Source: an uncultured Desulfobacter sp. (GTDB lineage: Bacteria > Desulfobacterota > Desulfobacteria > Desulfobacterales > Desulfobacteraceae). Taken from it: 64,000 nucleotides of DNA. The notes under the pieces are model-generated. The model worked only from the letters and a program-made list of their open reading frames with translations, had not been told where the DNA came from and ran no database searches. This document shows positions 9,701 through 16,775 of this stretch, one piece after another. Each line of letters starts with the position of its first letter. The stretch's first letter is position 1. A program made the position numbers and the translations under genes. The stretch is taken from positions 5,168,501 to 5,232,500 of the forward strand of contig NZ_OY781882.1 in NCBI RefSeq assembly GCF_963677125.1. Direction: 5' to 3'.

Positions 9701-10041
9701 TAGAAAAAGTCTCTTTGATGACCGTGCATGCGGCCAAGGGCCTTGAGTTTCCGGTTGTTTTTCTTGCAGGGTGTGAAAATGGTACAATCCCCTTTGCCAG
9801 GGATGGGAAAACAGTGGAAGACCCGGATGAGGAGCGCCGCCTTTTCTACGTAGCCATGACCCGGGCAAAGGAGATGCTCTATTTGACATATGCACGAAAA
9901 AGACGCATATTCGGCCGGGAGTTGCAAAGAATCCGGTCCTGTTTTATCGATGATATTGAAAAAGAACTGGCCCGGTATGAAAAGAGAACAAAGCAGGTAA
10001 AAAGACAAAAATCCAAGGATATTCAAATGGAATTATTTTAA
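6775..10041 (+). CDS. EndoQ-like PHP endonuclease fused to UvrD/Rep-type DNA helicase
   Basis: This 1088-residue two-enzyme protein starts with a PHP domain (about residues 1-400): ADLHIHSKYS metal ligands, SNSDAHSP, and a four-cysteine zinc site (CGVC and CPECG). These match endonuclease Q, which nicks DNA 5' of deaminated bases. A charged linker (about 435-475, Lys/Pro rich) leads to a superfamily 1 helicase with Walker A AGPGTGKT (near residue 497), TFHGFC, Walker B FVDEYQD (near 689), IGDPDQSIYGFRG, QNYRS, TVHAAKGLEFP and YVAMTRAKEMLY. The physical fusion suggests that base-damage nicking is directly followed by strand unwinding. The gene stands alone, downstream of a repeat. Both domains look complete. 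Coupling of the two activities is inference. Confidence 0.92.
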   Translation: MKYIADLHIHSKYSRATAKNLDLEHIYQSARVKGITLVGTGDFTHPAWIEELETKLEPAEPGLFALKKDLSRQIDADVPGTCQGPVRFILQAEISNIYKKDVRVRKNHNLIYLPDLDTAKKFNARLDAIGNIKSDGRPILGLDARDLLEIMLETSDRGFFIPAHIWTPWFSMFGSKSGFDTIEECFGDLSSHIFACETGLSSDPPMNWRVKDLDRVSLVSNSDAHSPKFLGRNASVFDTDLTFDAVRDALETHDLNAYQGTLDMYPHQGKYHYDGHRKCGVCLNPDETAALNGICPECGKPLTLGVLYRVRELADRPEGFNPENRHPYTYVVPLADVLSQIFGVGPNTKKVNTYYDKAINALGPELAILTQLSSDTIERAGVPLLAQAIQKMRDGDIHIDPGFDGEYGTVKIFTWEEKEGIQGEQSLFADPLPRKKAKKTVGATRIRKKPQSKDVQLPSPEKKETPEPIVPKHILDGLNPEQDRAVKSESRAVVIQAGPGTGKTRTLTARIAWLLKENRADPENILALTFTNKAAGELADRIESFIPQGGQLVTAATFHGFCLNMLKRHANFKRGLMEDDLRFEVLKLAVKTVTGEKKVPKRTVSKLDAWISRQKQQLKAPGDENQENPVAQGVGEFDSVWPEVYETYDQMLYDRDLADFEDLIFLCFRLFAEDAALLEQVRQQYQFIFVDEYQDLNLGQYKLVKLLSQNSHVFVIGDPDQSIYGFRGSNSRFFNRFEQDFPGCEQIRLRQNYRSTQTILDASFQVISTGDDTDNDRRKIYASLDGTQKILINETASESAEAVAVGKIIEKGVGGLSFLSMDKGTGPDSGSDREYAFSDFAVLYRTRQQAQAFVQAFEKAGIPFQTADRENWIDMAGIKDLLTLVRIFLGRGSETVQQQFAQFLPMITALSSSIDTPTLLDTLGNWLDIKAQSKANETLASACRRLNALADRYPSPNDLLDNLRLDQDPDFLDKTVEKVSLMTVHAAKGLEFPVVFLAGCENGTIPFARDGKTVEDPDEERRLFYVAMTRAKEMLYLTYARKRRIFGRELQRIRSCFIDDIEKELARYEKRTKQVKRQKSKDIQMELF

Positions 10042-10089
10042 ATCCTGCTCAAATTATTAACAATAAAGCATAAGTCAAAAAAAATTAAA

Positions 10090-10476
10090 ATGGAAAGAAC
10101 ACCTTATAGAAAACTGGATTTAGATCATGGTCACTGCCTTGAAATATTTGACGATTCAAGAAAAATCGGGGCAGATGCCTGGGTCGTGATTATGACCGCG
10201 ATAATGAAAGTCCCTGTGGAAACATCATTGTTCACGTCACAGCCGTTGTCTGATAATGAATTTGATGATATTTTGAATACATTAGGGTCTCCCATTGAAT
10301 ATCGCTACCGGCTTGAACGCAATATGATCATGGATCATGAAAAGGATTCTGTGCTCGAGAATCTGGTAAATACATTTCTCGAAAATACCGGCAAATACGT
10401 GGCCAACCCTAAGTTTCCAGAGAAACTTGCATTAAAAGCATACAGGGATCGGGTTGAAAAGGACAAAAAAAAATAA
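10090..10476 (+). CDS. conserved-looking hypothetical protein
   Basis: This 128-residue soluble, charged protein has a Lys-rich tail and no signal peptide or membrane segment. I do not recognise a family. It carries LGSPIEYRYRLERNMI and a C-terminal helix rich in Lys/Glu. No good Shine-Dalgarno sequence precedes the ATG, where the upstream bases are A-rich. The gene lies 48 bases after the helicase gene, and its end overlaps the proposed start of the lytic transglycosylase by 23 bases, so the three may form one transcript. The coding frame itself looks real from its even amino-acid composition. Confidence 0.6.
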   Translation: MERTPYRKLDLDHGHCLEIFDDSRKIGADAWVVIMTAIMKVPVETSLFTSQPLSDNEFDDILNTLGSPIEYRYRLERNMIMDHEKDSVLENLVNTFLENTGKYVANPKFPEKLALKAYRDRVEKDKKK

Positions 10477-11083
10477 AATTGTAACTATTTCCCTTCTTTG
10501 GGGGACATTTGTTTTTTTTATCTGTTTGTATGTGATATGTCCCTGCACCGCCTTGGGCGATATATACCGGTATATTGATGCTGATGGGGTGGTGCATTTT
10601 ACCAATACCCCCACGGATGCAGGGTATACCCTTTATCTCAAGGAAAAAAAGGCGCACCGGATATTGGCCCGGTCAAGAAAATTTAAGGCCGGGTCTGATG
10701 AATACGACAAGATTATTTTCAAAGCGGCCAAGGCCTTTGGTGTGGATCGCGCATTAATCAAGGCCGTGATTCATGCGGAGTCCAGTTTTAATCCCAATGC
10801 CGTGTCCACCAAAGGGGCAAGGGGGCTTATGCAGATAATGCCTCAAAACGATGCCTCTTTGGATATTTCCAATCCCTTTGATCCCTCCCAGAATATCATG
10901 GGCGGAACCCGGTATCTCAAGCAGATGCTCACTCGGTATAATGAGAAACTTGCCCTGGCCCTTGCGGCCTATAATGCCGGCCCCTCGGCTGTGGATAAAT
11001 ACAACAACATTCCGCCCTATGAAGAAACCCAGACCTATGTACAACGGGTGATGTCTTTGTATTCACGGTATAAAAGCAGTTAG
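10454..11083 (+). CDS. lytic transglycosylase with DUF4124-like N-terminal domain
   Basis: The 209-residue protein begins with a basic N-terminus and one hydrophobic segment (about residues 10-33), acting as a signal or anchor. A short domain of DUF4124 type follows (IYRYIDADGVVHFTNTP), then an SLT domain. The SLT domain has the catalytic Glu in HAESSFNPNAVS, the GARGLMQIMP motif, the GGTRYLKQML motif and LALAAYNAGPSAVD. It would cleave peptidoglycan glycan strands in the periplasm, forming 1,6-anhydro ends. The start is a TTG inside the end of the upstream gene. A start a few codons later cannot be excluded. The domain assignment is firm. Confidence 0.85.
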   Translation: MKRTKKNKIVTISLLWGTFVFFICLYVICPCTALGDIYRYIDADGVVHFTNTPTDAGYTLYLKEKKAHRILARSRKFKAGSDEYDKIIFKAAKAFGVDRALIKAVIHAESSFNPNAVSTKGARGLMQIMPQNDASLDISNPFDPSQNIMGGTRYLKQMLTRYNEKLALALAAYNAGPSAVDKYNNIPPYEETQTYVQRVMSLYSRYKSS

Positions 11084-11110
11084 TGTTTGGGCGGAAAATC
11101 ACCCAAACAC
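11083..11110. terminator. hairpin between convergent slt-like and galU genes
   Basis: GTGTTTGGG (11083-11091) pairs with CCCAAACAC (11102-11110) around a short loop. It begins on the last base of the upstream stop codon and lies between convergent genes, so it could act in both directions. There is no strong T-tract. The ends resemble those of repeat family C, so it may be a decayed copy. Confidence 0.45.
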
Positions 11111-11135
11111 AAGTTCGCGTTCAGAGATTGTTTGA

Positions 11136-12005
11136 TCAACCCTTGATCGTTTTTATGAAATCAAGTAGTTTCCCGCGTATTTCGGGCCTGTCAAGGGAAA
11201 AGGACAAATTAGCCATTTGAAATCCGGCCTTGTCCCCGCAGTCAAACCGGGTGCCCTTGAATTTATATCCAAAAATCGGTTGTTCGGTTAAAAGGCCTTT
11301 CATGGCATCCGTGAGTTGGATTTCACCGCCGGCACCGGTCTGTTTTTTTCCCAGATACTCCCATATTTTGGGGGTAAGGATGTATCGGCCCACAATGGCC
11401 AGGTTGGATGGGGCCTCTTCGGGGGTAGGCTTTTCAATCATGTCATTGATTCTTACCATATCCTCTTCCAGAGGGGCCGCATCCAGAATGCCGTATTTAT
11501 CCGTCTGGTCTTTTTCCACTTCCATGACAGCGGCAATGGATGCGCGGAACCGTTCAAATTTTTCCACCATTTCCGCAAGCACGGGTTTGCCTTGGGTCTG
11601 GATCATATCATCGGCCAGAAGTACGGCAAAGGGCTCGTCCCCTACAATGTCCCTGGCGCACCAGATGGCATGACCAAGTCCTAAAGGATCATGCTGCCGG
11701 GTATAAACAATGGTGCCGGTTCTGGGAACCAGTTCATGGAGTATCTGCAGCATATCTGTTTTTCCCTTGGTTTTGAGCGTAGTCTCTAATTCATAACTGC
11801 GGTCAAAGTGGTCTTCCAAGGCCTTTTTCCCCCGGCCCGTGACAAAGATGATCTGTTCAATGCCGGCGTCAAATGCCTCTTCAACAGCATATTGGATAAT
11901 GGGCTTGTCTACCACGGTCAACATCTCCTTGGCCATCGCCTTCGTCGCCGGGAGGAACCGGGTGCCAAGGCCTGCCACCGGAAATACCGCTTTTTTTACT
12001 TTCAT
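11136..12005 (-). CDS. galU: UTP-glucose-1-phosphate uridylyltransferase
   Basis: The 289-residue protein has the nucleotidyltransferase signature AVFPVAGLGTRFLPATKAMAKEMLTV at its N-terminus (activation loop and metal/UTP site). Further motifs are VDKPIIQYAVEEA, FAVLLADDMI and EKPTPEEAPSNLAIVGRYIL, all typical of bacterial GalU in both order and length. It makes UDP-glucose from UTP and glucose-1-phosphate for polysaccharide and lipopolysaccharide synthesis in the cytoplasm. The start is supported by AAGGAGTC. It appears to be transcribed alone, convergent with the transglycosylase gene. Confidence 0.95.
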   Translation of the reverse strand: MKVKKAVFPVAGLGTRFLPATKAMAKEMLTVVDKPIIQYAVEEAFDAGIEQIIFVTGRGKKALEDHFDRSYELETTLKTKGKTDMLQILHELVPRTGTIVYTRQHDPLGLGHAIWCARDIVGDEPFAVLLADDMIQTQGKPVLAEMVEKFERFRASIAAVMEVEKDQTDKYGILDAAPLEEDMVRINDMIEKPTPEEAPSNLAIVGRYILTPKIWEYLGKKQTGAGGEIQLTDAMKGLLTEQPIFGYKFKGTRFDCGDKAGFQMANLSFSLDRPEIRGKLLDFIKTIKG

Positions 12006-12305
12006 AATGACTCCTTAAGATGCGTGATATTGAAATCTTCCCTGATGTTCGGGGCAGGGCCTGTCGGAACAGACCCGGATATTTAATTGATGTTTGAACG
12101 GTTATTTCAATTGAAGTTTTTTATGTTCAAACTACTTTGTTTTTAGATTAGCAGGGGCCGTTGTGTCAAACTCAAAATAACAATCCTGCACGGCTTGCCG
12201 AGTCTTTCGCTGTGTCGGCCTGGCTATCCGATTGACATCATTGCCTATTTCCAGTATGGTATCTGCCTTTATATTGCTTGTTATTAATCGATGAGGAAAT
12301 AGTTA
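12006..12305. other. divergent intergenic region between galU and the YkgJ-like gene
   Basis: This is 300 bases without a gene. It should hold the promoters of both neighbours. A loose inverted repeat (GATGTTTGAAC near 12090 and GTTCAAACT near 12124) is present and resembles the ends of family C, but nothing else stands out. Confidence 0.4.
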
Positions 12306-13142
12306 ATGAACGCTGAAAATAAGATAGATCAAACACAGGCCCAGGCGGAGATCCCGCCGGAGCAGCTTAGCCTTGAAAGTCGGTTCAAATTCAAATGCCA
12401 TAAAGGTGTTTCCTGTTTTACCGAATGCTGCAGGGGGATTGATATCATGCTCACCCCCTATGATATTTTAACCATGCGCAAAAAACTGGATATGGATTCG
12501 GAAAAATTTCTGGCCATATTTACCACGCCCCAGCTTCTTGAGAAGACGGATATGCCTGTGGTGACCCTCAAACTTCTCGATGATGAGCGTCGCTCCTGTC
12601 CATTTGTCGAGGACGAGGACGGGTGCGTAATTTATGAAGATCGGCCGACCACCTGCCGGTATTATCCGCTTGGTGTGGGATCTTTGAGTTATTCCGGAGA
12701 GCAGGCTGATGAGGATAAAGATGAGTTTTTTTTCATGATCAAGGAACCCCATTGCAAAGGCTTTGATGAAGACGCGGAGTGGAGTGTAAGAGAATGGCGT
12801 GAAGATCAGGGGGTTGATCTGCGAGACGAGGTCAATGAAGGCTGGCTGGATCTCATGGTCCGTAAAAAATCTTTACCGGCGAGCATGCAGCTGTCCGAGC
12901 AGGCCAAGCAGATGTTTTTTATGGTATGCTATAATATTGACAAGTTTAAACGGTTTGTTTTTGAATCCTCCTTTCTTACCCGGTACAAAATACCGGAAGA
13001 GCGGGTGGCTGAGATTAAAGCGGATGATGTGAAGCTGCTTCAGTTTGGATTTGAATGGCTGAAAAACACTTTTTTTCAAACCGGAGAAGAGATGTTTGAT
13101 CCCAAAGAGAAAAGCGACGACGCAACAGCCGCTGACAAATAA
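12306..13142 (+). CDS. YkgJ-family cysteine-cluster protein
   Basis: The 278-residue protein carries the family's cysteine pattern: FKCHKGVSCFTECCRG near the N-terminus, then RRSCPFVEDEDGCVIYEDRP and TCRYYPLGVG. These cysteines are thought to bind a metal, zinc or an Fe-S cluster. No reaction is firmly established for the family. The C-terminal half is acidic and lysine rich without recognised domains, and the last 15 residues are low complexity. The ATG has GAGGAA upstream. The gene stands alone between an intergenic region and a repeat cluster. Confidence 0.8.
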   Translation: MNAENKIDQTQAQAEIPPEQLSLESRFKFKCHKGVSCFTECCRGIDIMLTPYDILTMRKKLDMDSEKFLAIFTTPQLLEKTDMPVVTLKLLDDERRSCPFVEDEDGCVIYEDRPTTCRYYPLGVGSLSYSGEQADEDKDEFFFMIKEPHCKGFDEDAEWSVREWREDQGVDLRDEVNEGWLDLMVRKKSLPASMQLSEQAKQMFFMVCYNIDKFKRFVFESSFLTRYKIPEERVAEIKADDVKLLQFGFEWLKNTFFQTGEEMFDPKEKSDDATAADK

Positions 13143-13192
13143 TGTACCATTGAAGGCCGAACATCATGACCGGTAGGAGGCTTTCATATACT

Positions 13193-13233
13193 TAGTGTCT
13201 GAACGAAAATTTACGGTTTTCGGTCGGGCACTA
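13193..13233 (-). repeat. family B repeat, 41-bp remnant made of the two ends only
   Basis: TAGTGTCTGAACGAAAAT and the reverse complement of TAGTGCCCGACCGAAAACCG are joined back to back, with the 100-bp middle of the 145-bp family B elements missing. It forms a near-perfect hairpin. It lies downstream of the YkgJ-like gene and may also work as a terminator. Confidence 0.8.
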
Positions 13234-13243
13234 TTTAGATTAA

Positions 13244-13312
13244 ACCACGAAGTCCACGAAGAACACGAAGTTTATCTCGTGAATTTTTCGTGGACTTCGT
13301 GTTCTTGGTGGT
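13244..13312. repeat. CACGAAG-type hairpin repeat
   Basis: The left arm contains direct CACGAAG repeats (ACCACGAAGTCCACGAAG). The right arm can fold back on it in two ways: GAAGTCCACGAA with TTCGTGGACTTC, or CCACGAAGAACACGAAG with its near complement ending in GGTGG. CACGAAG-type repeats occur between genes in many bacteria. Function unknown. It sits between convergent genes. Confidence 0.7.
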
Positions 13313-13328
13313 AAGATATTCAATATAC

Positions 13329-14363
13329 CTAATAGTTATACCACAATACTTCATGTGCGGCCGAATCATTCAGGCGGGCGTCAATGTCCAGATTGAAGAA
13401 AGAAGCTGCGGGGGCAAGAATTTCAGGATTATCTGCCTGTACTTTTTTTAGGGCGGCAAGCGCCATGTCAAATCCTTTTTGGGTCATTTTCCCCAGAGGC
13501 GGACGGCAGGGTCCGCACGGCATGCCAAGGATCTGCATCATGGTCTTCAGGGGCAGCGGATTTCTGGCCCTGCATTTGACGGGTCCGTACTTGCTTTCTT
13601 CTTCAGTGGTGATGACCACAAGCTCCAGCAACGGAGACAATGCGGTCTGAAGGGCAAGGGCTTCCTGGGTTTTACCCTGGTTAAGCAGTTCAACCATTTG
13701 GGTCATCGCTGCCGGTGCAATATTTGACATGACTGAAATAGCACCGCAGGCCCGGATCGCTTCATCCGACATAACCCGGCAGACCAGGGCATCGTCTCCG
13801 GAAAAGATATTGAAATTGTCCCCGCAAAGTTTTCGGGTCATTTTCATGTTGTCCAGATCTCCAGTGGCTTCCTTGACGCTTTTCACATTGGCACAGGTGT
13901 CCGCAAGTATGGCAAGATCCTGGGGCAGCATCTGGGCACCGGTTCGTCCCGGTATAATATAAGGAATGATTTCCAGATCCGGATTTTTTTTAGCCACCAC
14001 CTCGTAATATTCCAACCGAATTTCAAGGGAGGAAGGCCCATTGTAATAGGGGTCTACCAAAAGCACACCGTCCACGCCTTGTTTTGCAGCATGGGATGTT
14101 GCGGTTAAGGCTTCATCAGTGTTGTTTGAGCCGGTGCCGGCGATGCACTTGCATTTGCCCTTGGTCTGTTTAGCCGTCAGATCAATAACCAGATTGTGTT
14201 CTTCCCATTTAAATGTCGGGCTTTCACCGGTGGTGCCGGTGGCAAGAATACCGGTAATCCGGTTTTCAATCTGAAAATCAATAAGCCCGGACAGGCCGTC
14301 CCGGTCAAAATCTCCTGCCGGGGTGAACGGGGTGATGAGTGCTGTGTAGCATCCTTGTTCCAT
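13329..14363 (-). CDS. DapA-family class I aldolase (dihydrodipicolinate synthase-like)
   Basis: This 344-residue protein has the (beta/alpha)8 aldolase fold of the DapA/NAL family: YTALITPFTP at the N-terminus, GTTGESPTF (substrate carboxylate site), YIIPGRTG with the conserved tyrosine region, and SVKEATGD with the Schiff-base lysine. True DapA is about 292 residues. Here there is a C-terminal extension of about 50 residues after the usual end. The segment MPCGPCRPPLGKM replaces the more common G-x-P-x-G-P-x-R-P-P-L. It may make 4-hydroxy-tetrahydrodipicolinate for lysine synthesis or act on another keto acid. It has no dap neighbours except the distant epimerase-like gene. The start has AGGAG upstream. 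Confidence 0.8.
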   Translation of the reverse strand: MEQGCYTALITPFTPAGDFDRDGLSGLIDFQIENRITGILATGTTGESPTFKWEEHNLVIDLTAKQTKGKCKCIAGTGSNNTDEALTATSHAAKQGVDGVLLVDPYYNGPSSLEIRLEYYEVVAKKNPDLEIIPYIIPGRTGAQMLPQDLAILADTCANVKSVKEATGDLDNMKMTRKLCGDNFNIFSGDDALVCRVMSDEAIRACGAISVMSNIAPAAMTQMVELLNQGKTQEALALQTALSPLLELVVITTEEESKYGPVKCRARNPLPLKTMMQILGMPCGPCRPPLGKMTQKGFDMALAALKKVQADNPEILAPAASFFNLDIDARLNDSAAHEVLWYNY

Positions 14364-14478
14364 AACTTACAAACTCCTGATGGTTTAGTTGCGCTGTATG
14401 CGCGAATAACACGATTTGCCCAAAAAACGTTTTGTCAATTCTTTGCGGGTAGACGCTTTTAAGTTTACCCGAAAAATC

Positions 14479-14506
14479 TTGACACCCGAATAAAAGAATT
14501 TATTAT
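14479..14506 (+). promoter_or_regulatory. sigma70-type promoter for the TPR gene
   Basis: TTGACA at 14479-14484 and TATTAT at 14501-14506 with a 16-base spacer lie about 60 bases before the TPR gene start, in an AT-rich region divergent from the DapA-like gene. Confidence 0.6.
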
Positions 14507-14563
14507 ATTAAAATTTTGTTTAAACACAATGATAAAGTAATAAAAGAGCCAAAGGAGACATAA

Positions 14564-15232
14564 ATGGCCGATTCCAACACGCTGCCCAAAAATGCAGACG
14601 AGCAGATCGCAAAGCTTAGGCACGCACTGGTCCAAAATGCCGAATGCGGTACAACCCACTATAACCTGGCCGTTGCGCTGATCGGCAAGCAGGAATTTTC
14701 GGAGGCGGAAAAGGTGCTTCATGACGCCATTGATTGCAGCCCCACCCTGGCAGAGGCCTATGTCCAGCTCGGCGGAATTTGCCTACAACGCGGGGACATT
14801 GAAGGCTGTTTTCGGTTCAATCAGCGTGCCACCAAGGCCCGGGCCGGCTTTGCCGAAGGCTATGCAAATATGGGGTTTGTTTTGCTGCAGCTGGTGGATG
14901 GTAAGGATGCCAAGGAAGATGAGGAAAAGGTGGACAAGGCAATTAAGAATTTAAAAAAAGCCATTATCCACAATAAAAATTTTGTCCAGGCATATACCAC
15001 TTTGGGTACCGCCTATTTTATGAAAGGCCTGGTTGAAGAGGGGATTAAGGCCAATCTTCAGGCTTTGTCCGTGGAACCTAAATTCCCCATTGCCCATAAC
15101 AACCTGGCCGTGGCCTATCTTCAACTCGAAGATTATAAACGCGCCATTGAGCATTGTGACATCGCCGTGGATTTAGGGTTTGAAGTCAATCCGGCAATGC
15201 TGGATGAGCTTGCCCCACACCGGAACGCATAA
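14564..15232 (+). CDS. tetratricopeptide-repeat protein upstream of dsrA
   Basis: The 222-residue soluble protein is almost entirely TPR. The helix pairs include HYNLAVALIGKQEFSEAEKV, AYVQLGGICLQRGDIEG, GYANMGFVLLQLVDG, AYTTLGTAYFMKGLVEEG and AHNNLAVAYLQLEDYKRAIE, about five to six repeats in all. TPR arrays bind partner proteins, and no catalytic motif is visible. It has its own promoter and a strong AAAGGAGA ribosome site, and ends about 200 bases before dsrA in the same direction. I infer a scaffold or assembly role, possibly linked to sulfite reduction by position only. Confidence 0.85.
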   Translation: MADSNTLPKNADEQIAKLRHALVQNAECGTTHYNLAVALIGKQEFSEAEKVLHDAIDCSPTLAEAYVQLGGICLQRGDIEGCFRFNQRATKARAGFAEGYANMGFVLLQLVDGKDAKEDEEKVDKAIKNLKKAIIHNKNFVQAYTTLGTAYFMKGLVEEGIKANLQALSVEPKFPIAHNNLAVAYLQLEDYKRAIEHCDIAVDLGFEVNPAMLDELAPHRNA

Positions 15233-15257
15233 TCCGATCTGTGATGACAGGTTTTTA

Positions 15258-15286
15258 TTGACATGCGCAGTTATAAATTCTATATC
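15258..15286 (+). promoter_or_regulatory. strong sigma70-type promoter of the dsr operon
   Basis: A consensus TTGACA (15258-15263) and TATATC (15281-15286) are separated by exactly 17 bases. This predicts a leader of about 140 bases before dsrA, which contains a small hairpin (AAGCGTT 15320-15326 with AACGCTT 15339-15345). The dsrA start is preceded by GGAGGT. Confidence 0.75.
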
Positions 15287-15434
15287 AGCTATGTTATTTT
15301 GCTTATAGTGTCTGATTTTAAGCGTTTATTTTTTCACTAACGCTTTGAAATGATAGAAAAAAGAATATTGATGGAAAGTTTGGAACAATCTTTTCATTGT
15401 TGCATGTAAATCAACTTTTAACGGAGGTAAGTAA

Positions 15435-16760
15435 ATGGCTAAGCATGAAACTCCTTTACTGGACGAGCTGGAAAACGGCCCGTGGCCTAGCTTTGTTTCT
15501 GACCTGAAACAGCAAGCAGAAGTCAGAGCCAAAAACGAAAAAGGCGTTGAGTTCCAGATCCCCCAGGATTGTGTAGATGATCTTCTTGGTGTTGTAGAAC
15601 TCTCTTACAAACATGGACGTACCCACTGGAAACACGGCGGCATCGTTGGCGTATTCGGTTACGGCGGCGGCGTTATCGGTCGTTACTGCGATCAGCCCAA
15701 TCTGTTCCCCGGTGTTGAACATTTTCATACCATGCGTGTAAACCAGCCCTGCGGTAAATACTACAGCACTGAATATCTCAGACAATTGACTGATCTGTGG
15801 GATTTCAGGGGTTCCGGCGTAACCAATATGCATGGCGCCACCGGCGATATCATCCTTTTGGGTACCACCACTCCCCAGTTGGAAGAAGTGTTCTGGACAC
15901 TGACCCACGACTTCAACCAGGATCTGGGCGGTTCCGGCTCCAACCTGAGAACTCCTGCTGACTGTCTTGGACAGTCCAGATGTGAATACTCCTGCTACGA
16001 CACCAGCGCACTTTGCCATTTCCTGACCAACGAATATCAGGATGAGCTGCATCGTCCGGCATTCCCCTACAAGTTTAAATTCAAATTTGACGGTTGCCCC
16101 AACTGCTGTGTTGCTTCTATTGCACGTTCCGATATGTCCTTTATCGGTACCTGGAAAGACAACATCCGTATTGATCAGGACGCAGTTAACAAATATGTTG
16201 AAAATGATGCTGCATATCCTGCAAATGCCGGTGCTCACAAAGGTAAAGACTGGGGTCCGTTTGACATTGAAAAAGAAGTTATCGGACTTTGCCCCACAGG
16301 CTGCATGAAGTTTGAAAACAAGACTTTGACCATCAATGATGAGCACTGCACCCGTTGCATGCATTGTATCAACGTTATGCCCAGAGCTTTGAAGATTGGT
16401 AAAGAAACCGGTCTGTCCATTCTCTGCGGTGCCAAGGCTCCGATCCTTGACGGTGCCCAGATGGGCTCCCTGCTGGTTCCCTTTGTTGAAGTCAATGCCG
16501 ACAATGATTACGAAGAAATTACTGAAATCATTGAAAACGTTTGGGATTGGTGGATGGAAGAAGGCAAGAACCGCGAACGTCTTGGCGAGCTGATCATGCG
16601 CCAGGGTTTCCAGAAACTTCTGGAAGTTACCGGTATCGAAGCAATGCCTCAGCATGTTGCCTACCCGAGAACCAACCCCTACATCTTCTGGAAAGAAGAC
16701 GAGGTAGAAGGCGGCTGGGAACGTGACGTTGAAGAATACAGAAAACATCACTTAAGATAA
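15435..16760 (+). CDS. dsrA: dissimilatory sulfite reductase alpha subunit
   Basis: The 441-residue protein is DsrA of the siroheme/[4Fe-4S] sulfite reductase, which reduces sulfite in the cytoplasm during sulfate respiration. Visible markers are the Cys-x5-Cys (CLGQSRC, Cys177/Cys183) and the CPNCC group (Cys221-225) that ligate the siroheme-coupled cluster. A ferredoxin-like insert has CPTGC and CTRCMHCINVMP (Cys305/308/311). Length is normal for the family. It starts 15 bases upstream of dsrB in the same transcript and has an ideal ribosome site (GGAGGT). Codon use is highly biased toward a preferred set, in contrast to neighbours, as expected for an abundant enzyme. Confidence 0.98.
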   Translation: MAKHETPLLDELENGPWPSFVSDLKQQAEVRAKNEKGVEFQIPQDCVDDLLGVVELSYKHGRTHWKHGGIVGVFGYGGGVIGRYCDQPNLFPGVEHFHTMRVNQPCGKYYSTEYLRQLTDLWDFRGSGVTNMHGATGDIILLGTTTPQLEEVFWTLTHDFNQDLGGSGSNLRTPADCLGQSRCEYSCYDTSALCHFLTNEYQDELHRPAFPYKFKFKFDGCPNCCVASIARSDMSFIGTWKDNIRIDQDAVNKYVENDAAYPANAGAHKGKDWGPFDIEKEVIGLCPTGCMKFENKTLTINDEHCTRCMHCINVMPRALKIGKETGLSILCGAKAPILDGAQMGSLLVPFVEVNADNDYEEITEIIENVWDWWMEEGKNRERLGELIMRQGFQKLLEVTGIEAMPQHVAYPRTNPYIFWKEDEVEGGWERDVEEYRKHHLR

Positions 16761-16775
16761 AAAGGGAGATATATA

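Noticed and set aside
13244..13312. CRISPR array
   Set aside because: Repeated CACGAAG units are short, contiguous and form a hairpin; there are no spacers or cas genes.
15456..16751. 431-residue open frame antisense to dsrA
   Set aside because: It results from the strong codon bias of dsrA on the other strand; its translation is compositionally odd and has no ribosome site.
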